Source: DAOULT01 sp964646625 (GTDB lineage Bacteria; Chloroflexota; Anaerolineae; CAZYHC01). Taken from it: a stretch of 64,000 nt of DNA. Numbering within the stretch: the stretch's first letter is position 1; the number at the start of each line of letters is the position of its first letter. Shown piece after piece: positions 33,920 to 42,277 of the stretch. A program made the translations under genes and the position numbers. The notes beneath the pieces were generated by a model. That model ran no database searches. It had not been told where the DNA came from and saw nothing but the letters and a program-made list of their open reading frames with translations. The stretch is taken from contig CAZYHC010000008.1 in assembly GCA_964646625.1 (NCBI GenBank), positions 1 through 64,000 on the forward strand, written 5' to 3'.

Positions 33920-34786
33920 CTAGCGGGTGCCCAACAGGCCTTGTGGTCTGATGATGACCACCGCCAGGTAGATGACGTAAACGAAAACGTACTTGAAGGC
34001 CGGAGCCACCAGAAAACCAAACAACACCTCCACCAGGCCGATGATGATCCCGGCGATAAAGGCCCCGGTGATGCTGCCGAACCCGCCCAGGGCCACGGTC
34101 ACGTAGGCCAGCAGCCCGAAGAGATAGCCCACTTCCGGGAAAATATAGTACCAGGTGGATAGCAGTGCGCCGGCCACTCCCACGCAGGCCGCACCCATCC
34201 CCCAGGATAGGGCGTACATGCGTTCGCTATCTATGCCCATCAGCGAGGCCGCTTCTGCGTCTTCGGCGGTAGCCTGGAGGGCCAGCCCCGTCTCCGTCCG
34301 CTGGATGAACCAGTAGATCAGGGCAGTGGTGATGACCGCTCCCACAGAAGCCACCAGTTGAGGGATGGGGATGAATATCCCGAAAAGTTTGAGTCGCCCG
34401 CTGACGAAGCTTTCGCCGATGGCCCTATAGTCTGGACTCCAGGCCAGGAGCGCGGCGTTGCGCAAAAAGATCATCAGGCCAAAAGTGGAAAATATCTGAG
34501 CCAGCATGGGGGCCTGGAGAATCTTATTGATGATGATCTTATAGGTCAGCCAGCCTACGATAAAGAGAAGCACCACGCAAACGGGCAGCGAGAGAAGAGG
34601 ATCAACCCCCCATAGAGTGTACAACCAGAAAGCAGTGTACATGCTGAGCATCAGGTAATCACCGTGAGCGAAGTTCACGATGTCCATCACCCCAAAGATC
34701 AGGTTCAGGCCCACTGCTATCAGGGAGAAGATGAAACCCATCAACAACCCGCTGACCACGGTTTGTAATAATATCTCCGCAGACAT
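33920..34786 (-). CDS. livH: Branched-chain amino acid-type ABC permease LivH
   Basis: 288 residues. LivH motifs: GFIFSLIAVGLNLIFGVMDI, VNFAHGDYLML, ATAEDAEAASLMGIDSERMY and the end IIRPQGLLG. ATG at 34786 chosen by alignment with the family. Confidence 0.92.
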   Translation of the reverse strand: MSAEILLQTVVSGLLMGFIFSLIAVGLNLIFGVMDIVNFAHGDYLMLSMYTAFWLYTLWGVDPLLSLPVCVVLLFIVGWLTYKIIINKILQAPMLAQIFSTFGLMIFLRNAALLAWSPDYRAIGESFVSGRLKLFGIFIPIPQLVASVGAVITTALIYWFIQRTETGLALQATAEDAEAASLMGIDSERMYALSWGMGAACVGVAGALLSTWYYIFPEVGYLFGLLAYVTVALGGFGSITGAFIAGIIIGLVEVLFGFLVAPAFKYVFVYVIYLAVVIIRPQGLLGTR

Positions 34787-34835
34787 TTCAACCAGTTTCC
34801 CCTTTCTTGTATCAAGACAGGTGCCATTCTTAAAC

Positions 34836-34885
34836 CACAAAGAGCACAAAGGCCACTAAGGTCTGTTCTTCTTGTGCTCTTTGTG
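34836..34885. repeat. Palindromic repeat between livK and livH (CACAAAGAG variant)
   Basis: A perfect 14-bp inverted repeat (34836-34849 and 34872-34885) with a 22-nt loop, related in style to the CACAGAG palindromes at 10883 and 47128. Confidence 0.7.
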
Positions 34886-34899
34886 AATCTTAAGACAGA

Positions 34900-34932
34900 G
34901 GCCCTTGCTCTGGTTGGCCCAGGGCAAGGGCC
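34900..34932 (-). terminator. Hairpin terminator after livK
   Basis: Arms 34900-34908 and 34924-34932 form a 9-bp GGCCCTTGC stem; on the minus strand TCTGTCTT follows. It is the third case here of a terminator between a solute-binding protein gene and its permeases. Confidence 0.6.
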
Positions 34933-34958
34933 CCAGGGTTTAGGGTTATTTGGTTTTT

Positions 34959-36239
34959 TTATCTCTCTTCCCACTTGGGCATCGGCCAGATCAGTTCTTT
35001 GGAGGCCAGATCAAACGGCCAGACGGTGTAGTACTCGCCGTCTTGAATCTGGACGATAATGCCTGCGCCCAGGATGTTCTGGTGGGTCTCCGGGTCGAAC
35101 TTGATCCCCTTCCAGGGCATGATGGTCTGTTCGCCGGGGATGTCCGTCTCTAACAGCGCGGCCTGGATGGCCTCCGGCTCGGTGGAGCCGGCGCGGTTGA
35201 TGGCCTCCAGCAAGGTCAACATGCCGGTAAAGGCTCGGGCAGAGTTGCCGTCCATGTTCCTGTCGTTGCGTTCTTTGTACATGTCGTTGACAGTGCCCAC
35301 CAGCGGCTTGCTCCCCGCCAGGTCCAGGGTCCACACCTCACGGCTCAGAATGTAGTTGGCGTCATCGCCCAGCGTTTCCACAAACTCAGAGACGATGAAC
35401 CCGGCGTCCATAGCCAGGATAGCCGGCGGGTTGAAGTCCAGATCCTTGTAGGTTTTCATAGACAGGATGGCGTCGGAAACGTACGAGGACTGCATCACCA
35501 CGTCGGGGTTGGCCGCTTTAAGTTTCTGAACCTCGCTGGTCATGTCGGTGGCATCTTTCGAATACGGGATGCTGACCACCACCTCGTAGCCGTACTCTTT
35601 GGCGTATTCCTCTTCCAGGGTGGCTACGTCTGTGCCCCACAGGGAGTTCTCGTTGAGGATGGCTACCTTATTTACCTCGACGTCCTTCTCCCTGAGCGAG
35701 TCGAGGAACTCGTAGAAGTTTTCGGTGAAGAGCTTATCGTAGGGGGTGGTGCGGAAGAACCACTGGAAACCGCGCTCGGTGAGTTGAGGCGAAGTTGATT
35801 CGGGGTTCAGGAAAGGGGTTCCCAGTCTTTCGGCGGCCTGGCTGGCCGTGGCGGTGACCGAACTGTTGTAACAGCCTACCAGGGCCACCACGTTTTCTTC
35901 GGTGATCAACCTTTCGGCCTCGGCCATGCCTTTCTCGGCATTGCCCTCGTGGTCGCCGAAGATGAGCTTGACTTTAGCTCCGTCCAGACCTGGCAGCCCG
36001 GCTTCAGCAGCCAGCGGGAGTTCGAGGTCGGGGTATTCACCGTTGACGATCTCCACTGCCAGCTCGACGCCGGCCTTGAGGTCCTCACCGGTCGCCGCCA
36101 GACCTCCCGTGAGGGGGTAAATAACACCGATGAGCACCTCTTCTGGCTCAGCCGCTTTGGCTGGCATTGGAGTGTAGACCGTTCCTACCAGGCCCAGCAA
36201 CAAGACCACAACAAGTAGCAGATACGCATACCTTTTCAC
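34959..36239 (-). CDS. livK: Branched-chain amino acid-type periplasmic-binding protein LivK
   Basis: About 426 residues. Signal peptide (KRYAYLLLVVVLLLGLVG, cleavage after AKA), then the type-1 periplasmic-binding fold: EVLIGVIYPLTGGLAATGED, VALVGCYNSSVTATASQAAE and RLGTPFLNPESTSPQL. GTG at 36239 is chosen because AGGAGG lies 6 nt upstream; ATG 36245 touches the SD. Being upstream of 5-oxoprolinase genes, the Liv system may import a glutamate- or 5-oxoproline-related compound; that is inference. Confidence 0.9.
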   Translation of the reverse strand: MKRYAYLLLVVVLLLGLVGTVYTPMPAKAAEPEEVLIGVIYPLTGGLAATGEDLKAGVELAVEIVNGEYPDLELPLAAEAGLPGLDGAKVKLIFGDHEGNAEKGMAEAERLITEENVVALVGCYNSSVTATASQAAERLGTPFLNPESTSPQLTERGFQWFFRTTPYDKLFTENFYEFLDSLREKDVEVNKVAILNENSLWGTDVATLEEEYAKEYGYEVVVSIPYSKDATDMTSEVQKLKAANPDVVMQSSYVSDAILSMKTYKDLDFNPPAILAMDAGFIVSEFVETLGDDANYILSREVWTLDLAGSKPLVGTVNDMYKERNDRNMDGNSARAFTGMLTLLEAINRAGSTEPEAIQAALLETDIPGEQTIMPWKGIKFDPETHQNILGAGIIVQIQDGEYYTVWPFDLASKELIWPMPKWEER

Positions 36240-36344
36240 GATCATCCTCCTTTGTTTGATCACGGAGTAATAGCTACTCCCTAATGTAGTTGCTCGAAAG
36301 CCGTCACTTTTGTTTCATAAGCATCCCCCCTTGGCGTAAACACT

Positions 36345-36376
36345 GAACCCTCCCCATCCCTAAAGGCGGGAGGTTC
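36345..36376 (-). other. Leader hairpin of livK resembling an IS200/IS605 right end
   Basis: Arms GAACCTCCC (36368-36376 on the minus strand) and GGGAGGGTTC (36345-36354) with a GCCTTTAGGGATG loop. Such a hairpin with a downstream GAGGGTTCA resembles right-end/omega-RNA hairpins of TnpB-bearing elements. No transposase gene is present. It lies between the livK promoter and start codon. Confidence 0.35.
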
Positions 36377-36399
36377 TACCATAAACCAGATCTGTCTTC

Positions 36400-36428
36400 A
36401 TTCTAATATAAGTTGAGATATCTGTCAA
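36400..36428 (-). promoter_or_regulatory. Promoter of the liv operon
   Basis: Minus-strand TTGACA (36423-36428), 17-nt spacer, TAGAAT (36400-36405). The leader to livK is about 155 nt. Confidence 0.75.
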
Positions 36429-36478
36429 CATTTATTCTGAGATCGAACCGCTCCCCAAAAGGCCATGTCCTGACTCAA

Positions 36479-36524
36479 AGGGGCCTGGCACTTCAACAAC
36501 GAACGTTCGCTGTGCCAGGCCCCT
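36479..36524 (-). terminator. Palindrome/terminator of the CCTGGCAC family after the DUF4332 gene
   Basis: A perfect 13-bp stem (36479-36491 and 36512-36524) with a 20-nt loop; on the minus strand TTTGAG follows. Related palindromes sit at 48451 and 51917. Confidence 0.7.
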
Positions 36525-36540
36525 GAAATTAAGTCTATCG

Positions 36541-36948
36541 TCAGTAGACAATGGCCGATGCCGACTGTTTGGCCTGTGCTACCCACCTGGTTACCATGGC
36601 CAGAGTGGGCAGGCGACGCACCAACCTCCTGGCCAGGTTCACCTCAATTATCTTCTGATACAGGTCCTCAGGGTCGCATCGCTGGAGTTCCTCGAGGGTG
36701 GAAACGCTGGCCTCTGCAAGCAGGGTACAATACTCTTCGCCTATCCCTTTGATCTGCAACAGATCGACCAGGTTAATCCACTTCAGGATAAGGTCACTGC
36801 TGAGCCCTGTCCTTTCTTCCAAATATTTTCGGCCCTCGGGGATAGCTCCTACCCTGAGCAAAGCCTCGGCGCTCCTGATGCCTGCCTTCTCGCGCAGCAC
36901 GGCCTCATATTGCACTCCTATACTTGCAATCGCTCCCAGGCTAGCCAT
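36541..36948 (-). CDS. DUF4332 helix-hairpin-helix protein
   Basis: 135 residues. Repeated helix-hairpin-helix pattern (AIASIGVQYEAVLREKAGIR, LLQIKGIGEEYCTLLAEASV, STLEELQRCDPEDLYQKIIE), as in DUF4332 proteins. Probably nucleic-acid or protein binding; role unknown. Confidence 0.82.
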   Translation of the reverse strand: MASLGAIASIGVQYEAVLREKAGIRSAEALLRVGAIPEGRKYLEERTGLSSDLILKWINLVDLLQIKGIGEEYCTLLAEASVSTLEELQRCDPEDLYQKIIEVNLARRLVRRLPTLAMVTRWVAQAKQSASAIVY

Positions 36949-37025
36949 CCTTTATCCTCCTCCCTGAAGTTATGAGATGTTTGTGTGTGCCTTCTTCCCT
37001 CCTTTCTGCTATTCTTTATGCTGAC

Positions 37026-37658
37026 TCAGCGTGGCCCTTTCAGCAGTTGGGCCGTCAGCAAGCCGCCCAACACTGCCAGGTCTTCAGTAGGCAGATAGTG
37101 GCTGGCCGCCCCATCGAAGAGCACGTTAGCCGAAGCCGGAAACTCTTCGTCACCGTGATAGAAGACTACGGCCATCCGCAAACGAGGCAAAACATGGAAC
37201 ATAAACGAGGCGTCGCCGAAAGTTAAGCGTTCGCCGTTCAGAGCATGGGCGGCGGTTATCAGCTTTTGGGGAAAGTCCTGGAAAGCCTGGGCCAGACGTT
37301 GGCTGGTACGTCGCTGAAAGGCGGGATCGTAGCCCCGTCCCCCCGGCAGTTGGCGGAAAGAGATCCATCCATCCGCCAGTCGGGTGCCGTCGGCCTGGAT
37401 CAGGTAGTGCAAAACGATGATCTGGACGGCTATCGAGGGTTCCCGACCCGCTTCCTTCTCTACCTCCACCCTCCCTTCAGGATAGTGGATCAGGTAGTTC
37501 TTCCCCCAGAATTGCACCTCGAACTGTCTGCTGGAGTCGTGGTAAGTTGTGCCGCTCCGCCAGGCCACCTCCCTGGGATCGAGGGTTCCCAGGGTATGCC
37601 GGGCCTTCTCCAGAGCCGGTCCGTAGACTTCCCTCGGCTCTCTACGTTGCGGTTCCAT
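37026..37658 (-). CDS. DUF3786 protein
   Basis: 210 residues with the DUF3786 pattern: EVAWRSGTTYHDSSRQFEVQ, YLIHYPEGRV, IVLHYLIQADGTRLADGWIS, FRQLPGGRGYDPAFQRR. In anaerobes DUF3786 proteins often occur beside corrinoid or acetyl-CoA pathway genes, but no such genes are near. Function unknown. Confidence 0.82.
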   Translation of the reverse strand: MEPQRREPREVYGPALEKARHTLGTLDPREVAWRSGTTYHDSSRQFEVQFWGKNYLIHYPEGRVEVEKEAGREPSIAVQIIVLHYLIQADGTRLADGWISFRQLPGGRGYDPAFQRRTSQRLAQAFQDFPQKLITAAHALNGERLTFGDASFMFHVLPRLRMAVVFYHGDEEFPASANVLFDGAASHYLPTEDLAVLGGLLTAQLLKGPR

Positions 37659-37736
37659 GTCTCAACCTTTTTCCTCAACAGTTAATTGTATTTTACCACA
37701 CCCTGCCCTAACTGTCTAGTGCGCCCTGATAAATTA

Positions 37737-37765
37737 TTGCCAAGAGATAAGAAAGCTGGTATAAT
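37737..37765 (+). promoter_or_regulatory. Promoter of the LysM protein gene
   Basis: TTGCCA (37737-37742), 17-nt spacer, TATAAT (37760-37765), 45 nt before the start codon. Confidence 0.65.
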
Positions 37766-37809
37766 GGGAAACGATGCTCCCCGGCGTCACGTGTTTCGGT
37801 CCCTAATCG

Positions 37810-38664
37810 ATGGTAAATGAGGTGGTTGTGGTGACCACGAAACAAGCGATCTTCATTATGGCGGTAAACGCGGTCATTTCCCTGATCATCAGCGTCTCCG
37901 TGTTTCTAATTCTGGGACAACCGACCAACGTCATGGTGGAGAGACAACCACCCTCATCTCCGCCCTCACCGACGGTGGCTACAGTCCCCAGCACGGCCCC
38001 GCCTGCGGAGACGGCCATTGCCACTGCTGAAGCGGTTACCTACATCGTTCAACCGGGCGATAGCCTGTCAGGGATCGCCGACAAATTTGGCGTTCCCGTC
38101 GAGGACCTCATGCGGGCCAACAATATCACCAATCCCGATTTCCTGATAGTTGGACAGGAGTTGATCGTCCCCATCGGGGGCCTGCCCCCGTCCACGCCCA
38201 CTTTGCCCATCAGCCCTACTCCAACAGAGACTCCCCTGCCCTTTGAACCGCCCACCCCTCTGCCGTCCGAAACGAGGATGAGCGTCCCGGCGGTGACCGC
38301 CACTCCCCAACCGACGGCGATCACCGCTACCAGACAGTTGCCGTCTCAGGTCAGGATCAGAGACATCATAGCCCCTGGGGACCTCTCCAGGGAGATGGTC
38401 ATCATATACAACACAGGGCAACCCATTAATCTAAAGAATTGGACTTTGAGCGATGTCGAAGGAAACGTTTACACTTTCCCTGATATCCTGCTGTGGGGTA
38501 ACGAGGCCAGCCTGAAGATCCATACCGCGTCGGGAGAGGATACGGCCACCGATCTGCATTGGAATTTAGATAAAGCCATCTGGGGAATAGCCGATAATGA
38601 GGCCACCTTGATAGACGATCAGGGCAACATCGTGGATGTCTACATCTATAAGGTTGCCAGGTGA
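37810..38664 (+). CDS. Membrane-anchored LysM and lamin-tail-domain protein
   Basis: 284 residues: short cytoplasmic start, one transmembrane helix (about 12-36), Pro/Ser/Thr linker, LysM domain (YIVQPGDSLSGIADKFGVPV, residues about 77-122), a second Pro/Thr-rich linker, and a C-terminal lamin-tail-like beta domain (EMVIIYNTGQPINLKNWTLS, then NVYTFPDILLWGNEASLKIH). Outside the cell it would bind cell-wall glycan. The Thr/Pro linkers are characteristic of Chloroflexota surface proteins. It overlaps the convergent phosphatase gene by 19 nt. Confidence 0.85.
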   Translation: MVNEVVVVTTKQAIFIMAVNAVISLIISVSVFLILGQPTNVMVERQPPSSPPSPTVATVPSTAPPAETAIATAEAVTYIVQPGDSLSGIADKFGVPVEDLMRANNITNPDFLIVGQELIVPIGGLPPSTPTLPISPTPTETPLPFEPPTPLPSETRMSVPAVTATPQPTAITATRQLPSQVRIRDIIAPGDLSREMVIIYNTGQPINLKNWTLSDVEGNVYTFPDILLWGNEASLKIHTASGEDTATDLHWNLDKAIWGIADNEATLIDDQGNIVDVYIYKVAR

Positions 38665-39260
38665 CAGGTATCGTTGACGAGGATGGCTTTGAAATCGTCG
38701 TCTTCGTAGTCGAAGATATCGATACAACCGTTATCCTGCTGGACGTGCCAGAAACGAGAGTTGTCCAGCCCCAGCATAGCGCATACCAGCACCTTGTTGA
38801 CCACCTGATGAGCCACGATCACCACAGTCTGCCCCTCATGGCTGAGGGCGATTTGTTTAACGGTGCTCAAAGCTCGGCGGCGTACCTCGTCCAGGCTCTC
38901 GCCGTCGGGGAAGGTGACCAGGTGGGGGCTATGGTGCCACTGATGGTAGAGATCGGGATAAGCTTCTACTACCTCAGTGGGAGAAAGCCCTTCCCAGCGA
39001 CCGTAGTCTATATCGAGGAGGCCATCCAGGATTTGAACCTTCAGCCCGGTTTTCCTGGCCGCAGGCTCTGCCGTTTCCACAGCCCGCTTCAGCGGACTGG
39101 AGTAGATGGCCGCCAGAGGCAGAGCGGCCAATCTTTCGGCCACAGCCGCAGCCTGGGCTAAACCCGTCTCGTTGAGGGCGATGTCGATACGTCCTCGGAT
39201 TCTCCCCACTCTGTTCCATTCTGTCTGACCGTGACGCACCAGGATAAGCCGGGTAGTCAT
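38646..39260 (-). CDS. Histidine phosphatase (phosphoglycerate-mutase-like)
   Basis: 204 residues. RHGQTEWN holds the phospho-accepting His; the second Arg/His set is in YSSPLKRAVETA and VIVAHQVVNKVL; GRWEGLS is also typical. Acts on a small phosphorylated metabolite (CobC/GpmB-like). ATG at 39260 follows AAGGAGG. Confidence 0.9.
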   Translation of the reverse strand: MTTRLILVRHGQTEWNRVGRIRGRIDIALNETGLAQAAAVAERLAALPLAAIYSSPLKRAVETAEPAARKTGLKVQILDGLLDIDYGRWEGLSPTEVVEAYPDLYHQWHHSPHLVTFPDGESLDEVRRRALSTVKQIALSHEGQTVVIVAHQVVNKVLVCAMLGLDNSRFWHVQQDNGCIDIFDYEDDDFKAILVNDTCHLATL

Positions 39261-39323
39261 AACGGACCTCCTTATCCTATGCTTATTATCAGTTGTCAAA
39301 TGATACAGCGAGAGGTATAAAAG

Positions 39324-40652
39324 ATGAGCGATACGTTGGCCCATCAACTGGAGCAGATCGTTGGCAGCGAGCACGTGCTTCGTTCTCCGCCTGCGGAATA
39401 CGCCGTCGATGGGCACCTGCCCCGGCTGGTGGTCTCACCCGCCGAGGGGGAAGAAGTGTGCCAGACCGTGAAAACGATCGGAGAGGCAGGAGCGACCATC
39501 GTGCCTCGTGGGGGAGGAACGAAGATGACTGTAGGAAATATCCCCCACAGCGCCGACGTTGTTCTCCGTTTGTCGCGGCTGAACGATATCATCGAACACG
39601 ATGCGGACAACCTGACGGTCACTGTCCAGGCCGGCCTGGTACTGAGCGAGTTGCAGCAAGCCCTGGCGGTCGAGGGACAATTTCTGCCCCTCGATCCTCC
39701 CCAGATGGAGAAGGCGACGGTGGGCGGGGTGGTGGCCGCCAACGCCAGCGGCCCCAAACGGCTGCGCTACGGCTCGGCCCGCGATCTGGTGCTGGGCATG
39801 GGAGTGGTCCTGGCCAACGGCGAGACCATTGGCATAGGCGGTAAGACAGTCAAAAACGTATCCGGTTACGACCTGGACAAGCTATTCATCGGCTCCCTGG
39901 GCAGCCTGGGCCTGATCCTGGCAGTGACCCTCCGCTTATCGCCCCTGCCCCAAAAAACGGAAACGCTTCTGGCCTCTTTCTCCAGGCTCTCCCAGGCCAC
40001 TGCTCTAGTGGCTCACATCCTGGACTCAGAGCTTTTGCCCGTCTCCCTGGAGCTCCTGAACGGTCTGGCGGCCCGCTCGGCGTCCATCTCGACCGACGGT
40101 GAATACGTCTTGCTCGTCGGTCTGGAAGGCTCGCCAGAGACGGTCAACCGACAGTTGGTGCAATTGACGACCCTCTGCCGGGAGACAGAAGCCGATAAAG
40201 TTTACTCGCTCGCCGAAGAGGAGCAGGTCGCGCTCTGGAAGGCGGTTCGTGACCTGGTTCCCACACTGTTCTCTCCCCACGCAGCGGCGGGCAAGGTGGG
40301 CCTGCCCATCTCTCAGGTGGGGCCCTTCGTGAACGACGTAAAGGAAATAGCCGCCGGACACGGCCTGGCGGCCCACATCCTGGCTCGGGCTGGCCTGGGT
40401 CTGGTGCACGTCGTCCTCTCCGGCCAGGGGCCGTCGATGGTGGAGGGGCTGGTGGAAGCCTGTCGCCAGATGGGTTCGCTGGCCGTCCAGTTGGGCGGCC
40501 ATTGGGTGCTGGAAGCTGCTCCGCGCCCGGTCAAAGAGCAGGTCGAAGTCTGGGGCCCACCCCGGCCGGAATGGGCCCTGATGCAAACTCTCAAAGCCCG
40601 GTTCGATCCCCAAAACATCCTCAATCCAGGCCGGTTTGTGGGTGGGATATAG
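39324..40652 (+). CDS. GlcD/GlcE-type FAD-binding oxidoreductase
   Basis: 442 residues. FAD_binding_4 domain (IVPRGGGTKMTVGNIPHSAD, then PQMEKATVGGVVAANASGPK and RYGSARDLVLGMGVVLANGE) and the FAD-oxidase C-terminal domain ending MQTLKARFDPQNILNPGRF. It oxidises a 2-hydroxy acid such as glycolate or lactate; it resembles GlcE more than GlcD. No iron-sulfur GlcF partner is adjacent. Confidence 0.88.
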   Translation: MSDTLAHQLEQIVGSEHVLRSPPAEYAVDGHLPRLVVSPAEGEEVCQTVKTIGEAGATIVPRGGGTKMTVGNIPHSADVVLRLSRLNDIIEHDADNLTVTVQAGLVLSELQQALAVEGQFLPLDPPQMEKATVGGVVAANASGPKRLRYGSARDLVLGMGVVLANGETIGIGGKTVKNVSGYDLDKLFIGSLGSLGLILAVTLRLSPLPQKTETLLASFSRLSQATALVAHILDSELLPVSLELLNGLAARSASISTDGEYVLLVGLEGSPETVNRQLVQLTTLCRETEADKVYSLAEEEQVALWKAVRDLVPTLFSPHAAAGKVGLPISQVGPFVNDVKEIAAGHGLAAHILARAGLGLVHVVLSGQGPSMVEGLVEACRQMGSLAVQLGGHWVLEAAPRPVKEQVEVWGPPRPEWALMQTLKARFDPQNILNPGRFVGGI

Positions 40653-40683
40653 ATAGCCAGGCGGAATGTACTGAGTCTCAGTC

Positions 40684-41721
40684 TTAATAGTGGATCATCA
40701 CCCACGTGCCGGGATCATCGGCACTGGCTTTGACAGAGTTCCGGCCAGCAGGCAAGATGGGAGCGGCCCACTTGAAAAGCCAGGCCGCGTCCTCGTTTTT
40801 CAGGTTAACGCAGCCGTGGCTCATGGGCTGCCCAAAATTATTGTGCCAGTAGGTGCCGTGTATGGCGTAGCTGGCGTAAAAATACATAACATACGGCACG
40901 TTGCGCAGGTAATAGCCGGGCCCGGCCATATCCCGATAGCGGAGTTTTTGATAGATGCGATACCGGCCGGTTACGGTGGGCGTGCGGGACAAACCCGTCG
41001 AAACCACAGCCCGATAGACCGCCTTCTGCCCCTCATGAGCCACCAATCTCTGGTTGGTGAGATCGATTTCGATCCACTTGCCGGAGTATGGGCCCGGCGT
41101 CGGTGTGGTGGTAGGGGTGGACGTGTTCGTGGCGGTAGGCGTAAAGGTGGCGGTGGGTGTGGCGGTAGCGGTTGAAGTCGATGTTGAGGTTGAGGTTGAC
41201 GTAGCCGTAGCGGTAGACGTGGCCGTCGGGTGGAAGATAGCCCAGGCCCGCTGTGGAGCCTCGGGATAGCCCAGGAAGGCGATCAAAGCCAGAGCCAGGA
41301 GAACGAGACAAAAAGCCAGCACCAACCAGCGCCGAAAACTATCGGGCCTTCGTGGAGGTGACCTGGAAGGAGGCCCGGAAGGAGGAGGCATAGCGGACTG
41401 AGCTTCTTGCTCTACCAGGCGACGCCGAGCCCAACGAAGGCCCTTCCTGGCCCGCGCATTGCGCGGATTGAGGCTCAAGACACGGGCCAGACAGGCCAGG
41501 GATTCGCGGGGGGAGTCGGTCAGCCCGGCCAGCCAGAGCCAGGCTCCTTCGTATTCAGGGTTCAGCTCCAGCACGGCTCTGAAATAACATCGGGCGCGGG
41601 CACGTCGCCCGGCTTTGGCTGCCTCCAGGCCGTTCCGAAACAGGACCTCTATACGTCCCGACGATGAAACCTGCTCAGGCCCGGATGGCCGATGCCTGTC
41701 TTCGCTCGTTCGTTTGCTCAT
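40684..41721 (-). CDS. TPR-containing membrane-anchored L,D-transpeptidase (YkuD)
   Basis: 345 residues: TPR-like N-terminus (AKAGRRARARCYFRAVLELN; about 30-100), Pro/Ser-rich stretch, one transmembrane helix (about 131-150), a Thr/Ser/Ala/Pro low-complexity stalk (about 165-215), and a YkuD domain with WIEIDLTNQRLVAHEGQKAV, AIHGTYWHNNFGQPMSHGCV and the catalytic SHGCVNL. It cross-links or anchors peptidoglycan outside the membrane. The TPR half inside the cell is unusual. Confidence 0.9.
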   Translation of the reverse strand: MSKRTSEDRHRPSGPEQVSSSGRIEVLFRNGLEAAKAGRRARARCYFRAVLELNPEYEGAWLWLAGLTDSPRESLACLARVLSLNPRNARARKGLRWARRRLVEQEAQSAMPPPSGPPSRSPPRRPDSFRRWLVLAFCLVLLALALIAFLGYPEAPQRAWAIFHPTATSTATATSTSTSTSTSTATATPTATFTPTATNTSTPTTTPTPGPYSGKWIEIDLTNQRLVAHEGQKAVYRAVVSTGLSRTPTVTGRYRIYQKLRYRDMAGPGYYLRNVPYVMYFYASYAIHGTYWHNNFGQPMSHGCVNLKNEDAAWLFKWAAPILPAGRNSVKASADDPGTWVMIHY

Positions 41722-41781
41722 AGGCCCGCTGCCACATCATCCCCTGTCTAAAGACGTTATGGAATCTGCAATGTCCTGCAC

Positions 41782-41811
41782 ATTCTATCACATTATATGC
41801 CCCTATGTCAA
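41782..41811 (-). promoter_or_regulatory. Promoter of the L,D-transpeptidase gene
   Basis: Minus-strand TTGACA (41806-41811), 18-nt spacer, TAGAAT (41782-41787), 60 nt before the start codon. It is back-to-back with the tRNA promoter. Confidence 0.65.
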
Positions 41812-41831
41812 ACAGTCTCCAGTGACCAAAC

Positions 41832-41859
41832 TTGCATTTTCCCGGCAGTGTGGTATAAT
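41832..41859 (+). promoter_or_regulatory. Promoter of tRNA-Val
   Basis: TTGCAT (41832-41837), 16-nt spacer, TATAAT (41854-41859), 10 nt before the tRNA. No terminator is seen after the tRNA, so it may also drive the T-box RNA. Confidence 0.65.
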
Positions 41860-41869
41860 GTAAGCACAT

Positions 41870-41943
41870 GGGCGGTTAGCTCAGTTGGCTAGAGCGCCAC
41901 GTTGACATCGTGGAGGTCGTAGGTTCAAGTCCTATACCGCCCA
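41870..41943 (+). tRNA. tRNA-Val (GAC)
   Basis: 74 nt folding as a cloverleaf. Acceptor GGGCGGT pairs with ACCGCCC, discriminator A at 41943; D-arm TTAGCTCAGTTGGCTAGAG; anticodon arm CCACG-TTGACAT-CGTGG gives anticodon GAC; T-arm has GGTTCAAGTCC. CCA is not encoded. Confidence 0.95.
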
Positions 41944-41980
41944 TTGTATCATAATTATCACCACAATTAGCGCAAAGGCT

Positions 41981-42250
41981 GTGACGGAGAAGAGTAAGCG
42001 GGGGGAATCCGCCAGAGAAGAGAGGCCGGTGGCTGAAAGCCTCTCTCGGACAAAGCCCGCCGAAGTTCGCTCCCGAGCCGACGGGGGAAAGCCAGCGTTC
42101 GGCGGCGAGTAGTCCGCTCCGGAAACCCCACCGTTAACGGGGGCAGCCGGTGGTTGCCGGTATAACGAGAGGGTTGGCTACGGTCAGCTAAGCAGGGTGG
42201 TACCGCGAAGCGCGCGACTTCGTCCCTGGGGGCGGGGTCGCTAAATTTTT
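41981..42250 (+). promoter_or_regulatory. T-box riboswitch with UUC (Phe) specifier and terminator
   Basis: The antiterminator core AGGGTGGTACCGCG lies at 42194-42207. A terminator of 12-13 bp (GCGAC through CGTCCC pairing with GGGCGGGGTCGC) ends in TAAATTTTT at 42250. In Stem I the AGTA motif (41993-41996), the distal GGTGGCTG loop (about 42029-42036) and GAAGTTCGC are visible; the specifier codon is read as TTC at 42066-42068, pointing to tRNA-Phe. The natural target is pheS-pheT on the same strand at 42964, but a RelBE cassette in antisense lies between. Confidence 0.88.
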
Positions 42251-42277
42251 AAGTGTGGAGAAATGCTATCTTTCAGG

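Noticed and set aside
41090..41230. Tandem repeat / CRISPR-like array
   Set aside because: It is the low-complexity Thr/Ser/Ala/Pro stalk of the L,D-transpeptidase gene; units are irregular and no spacers exist. No CRISPR array was seen anywhere in the window.
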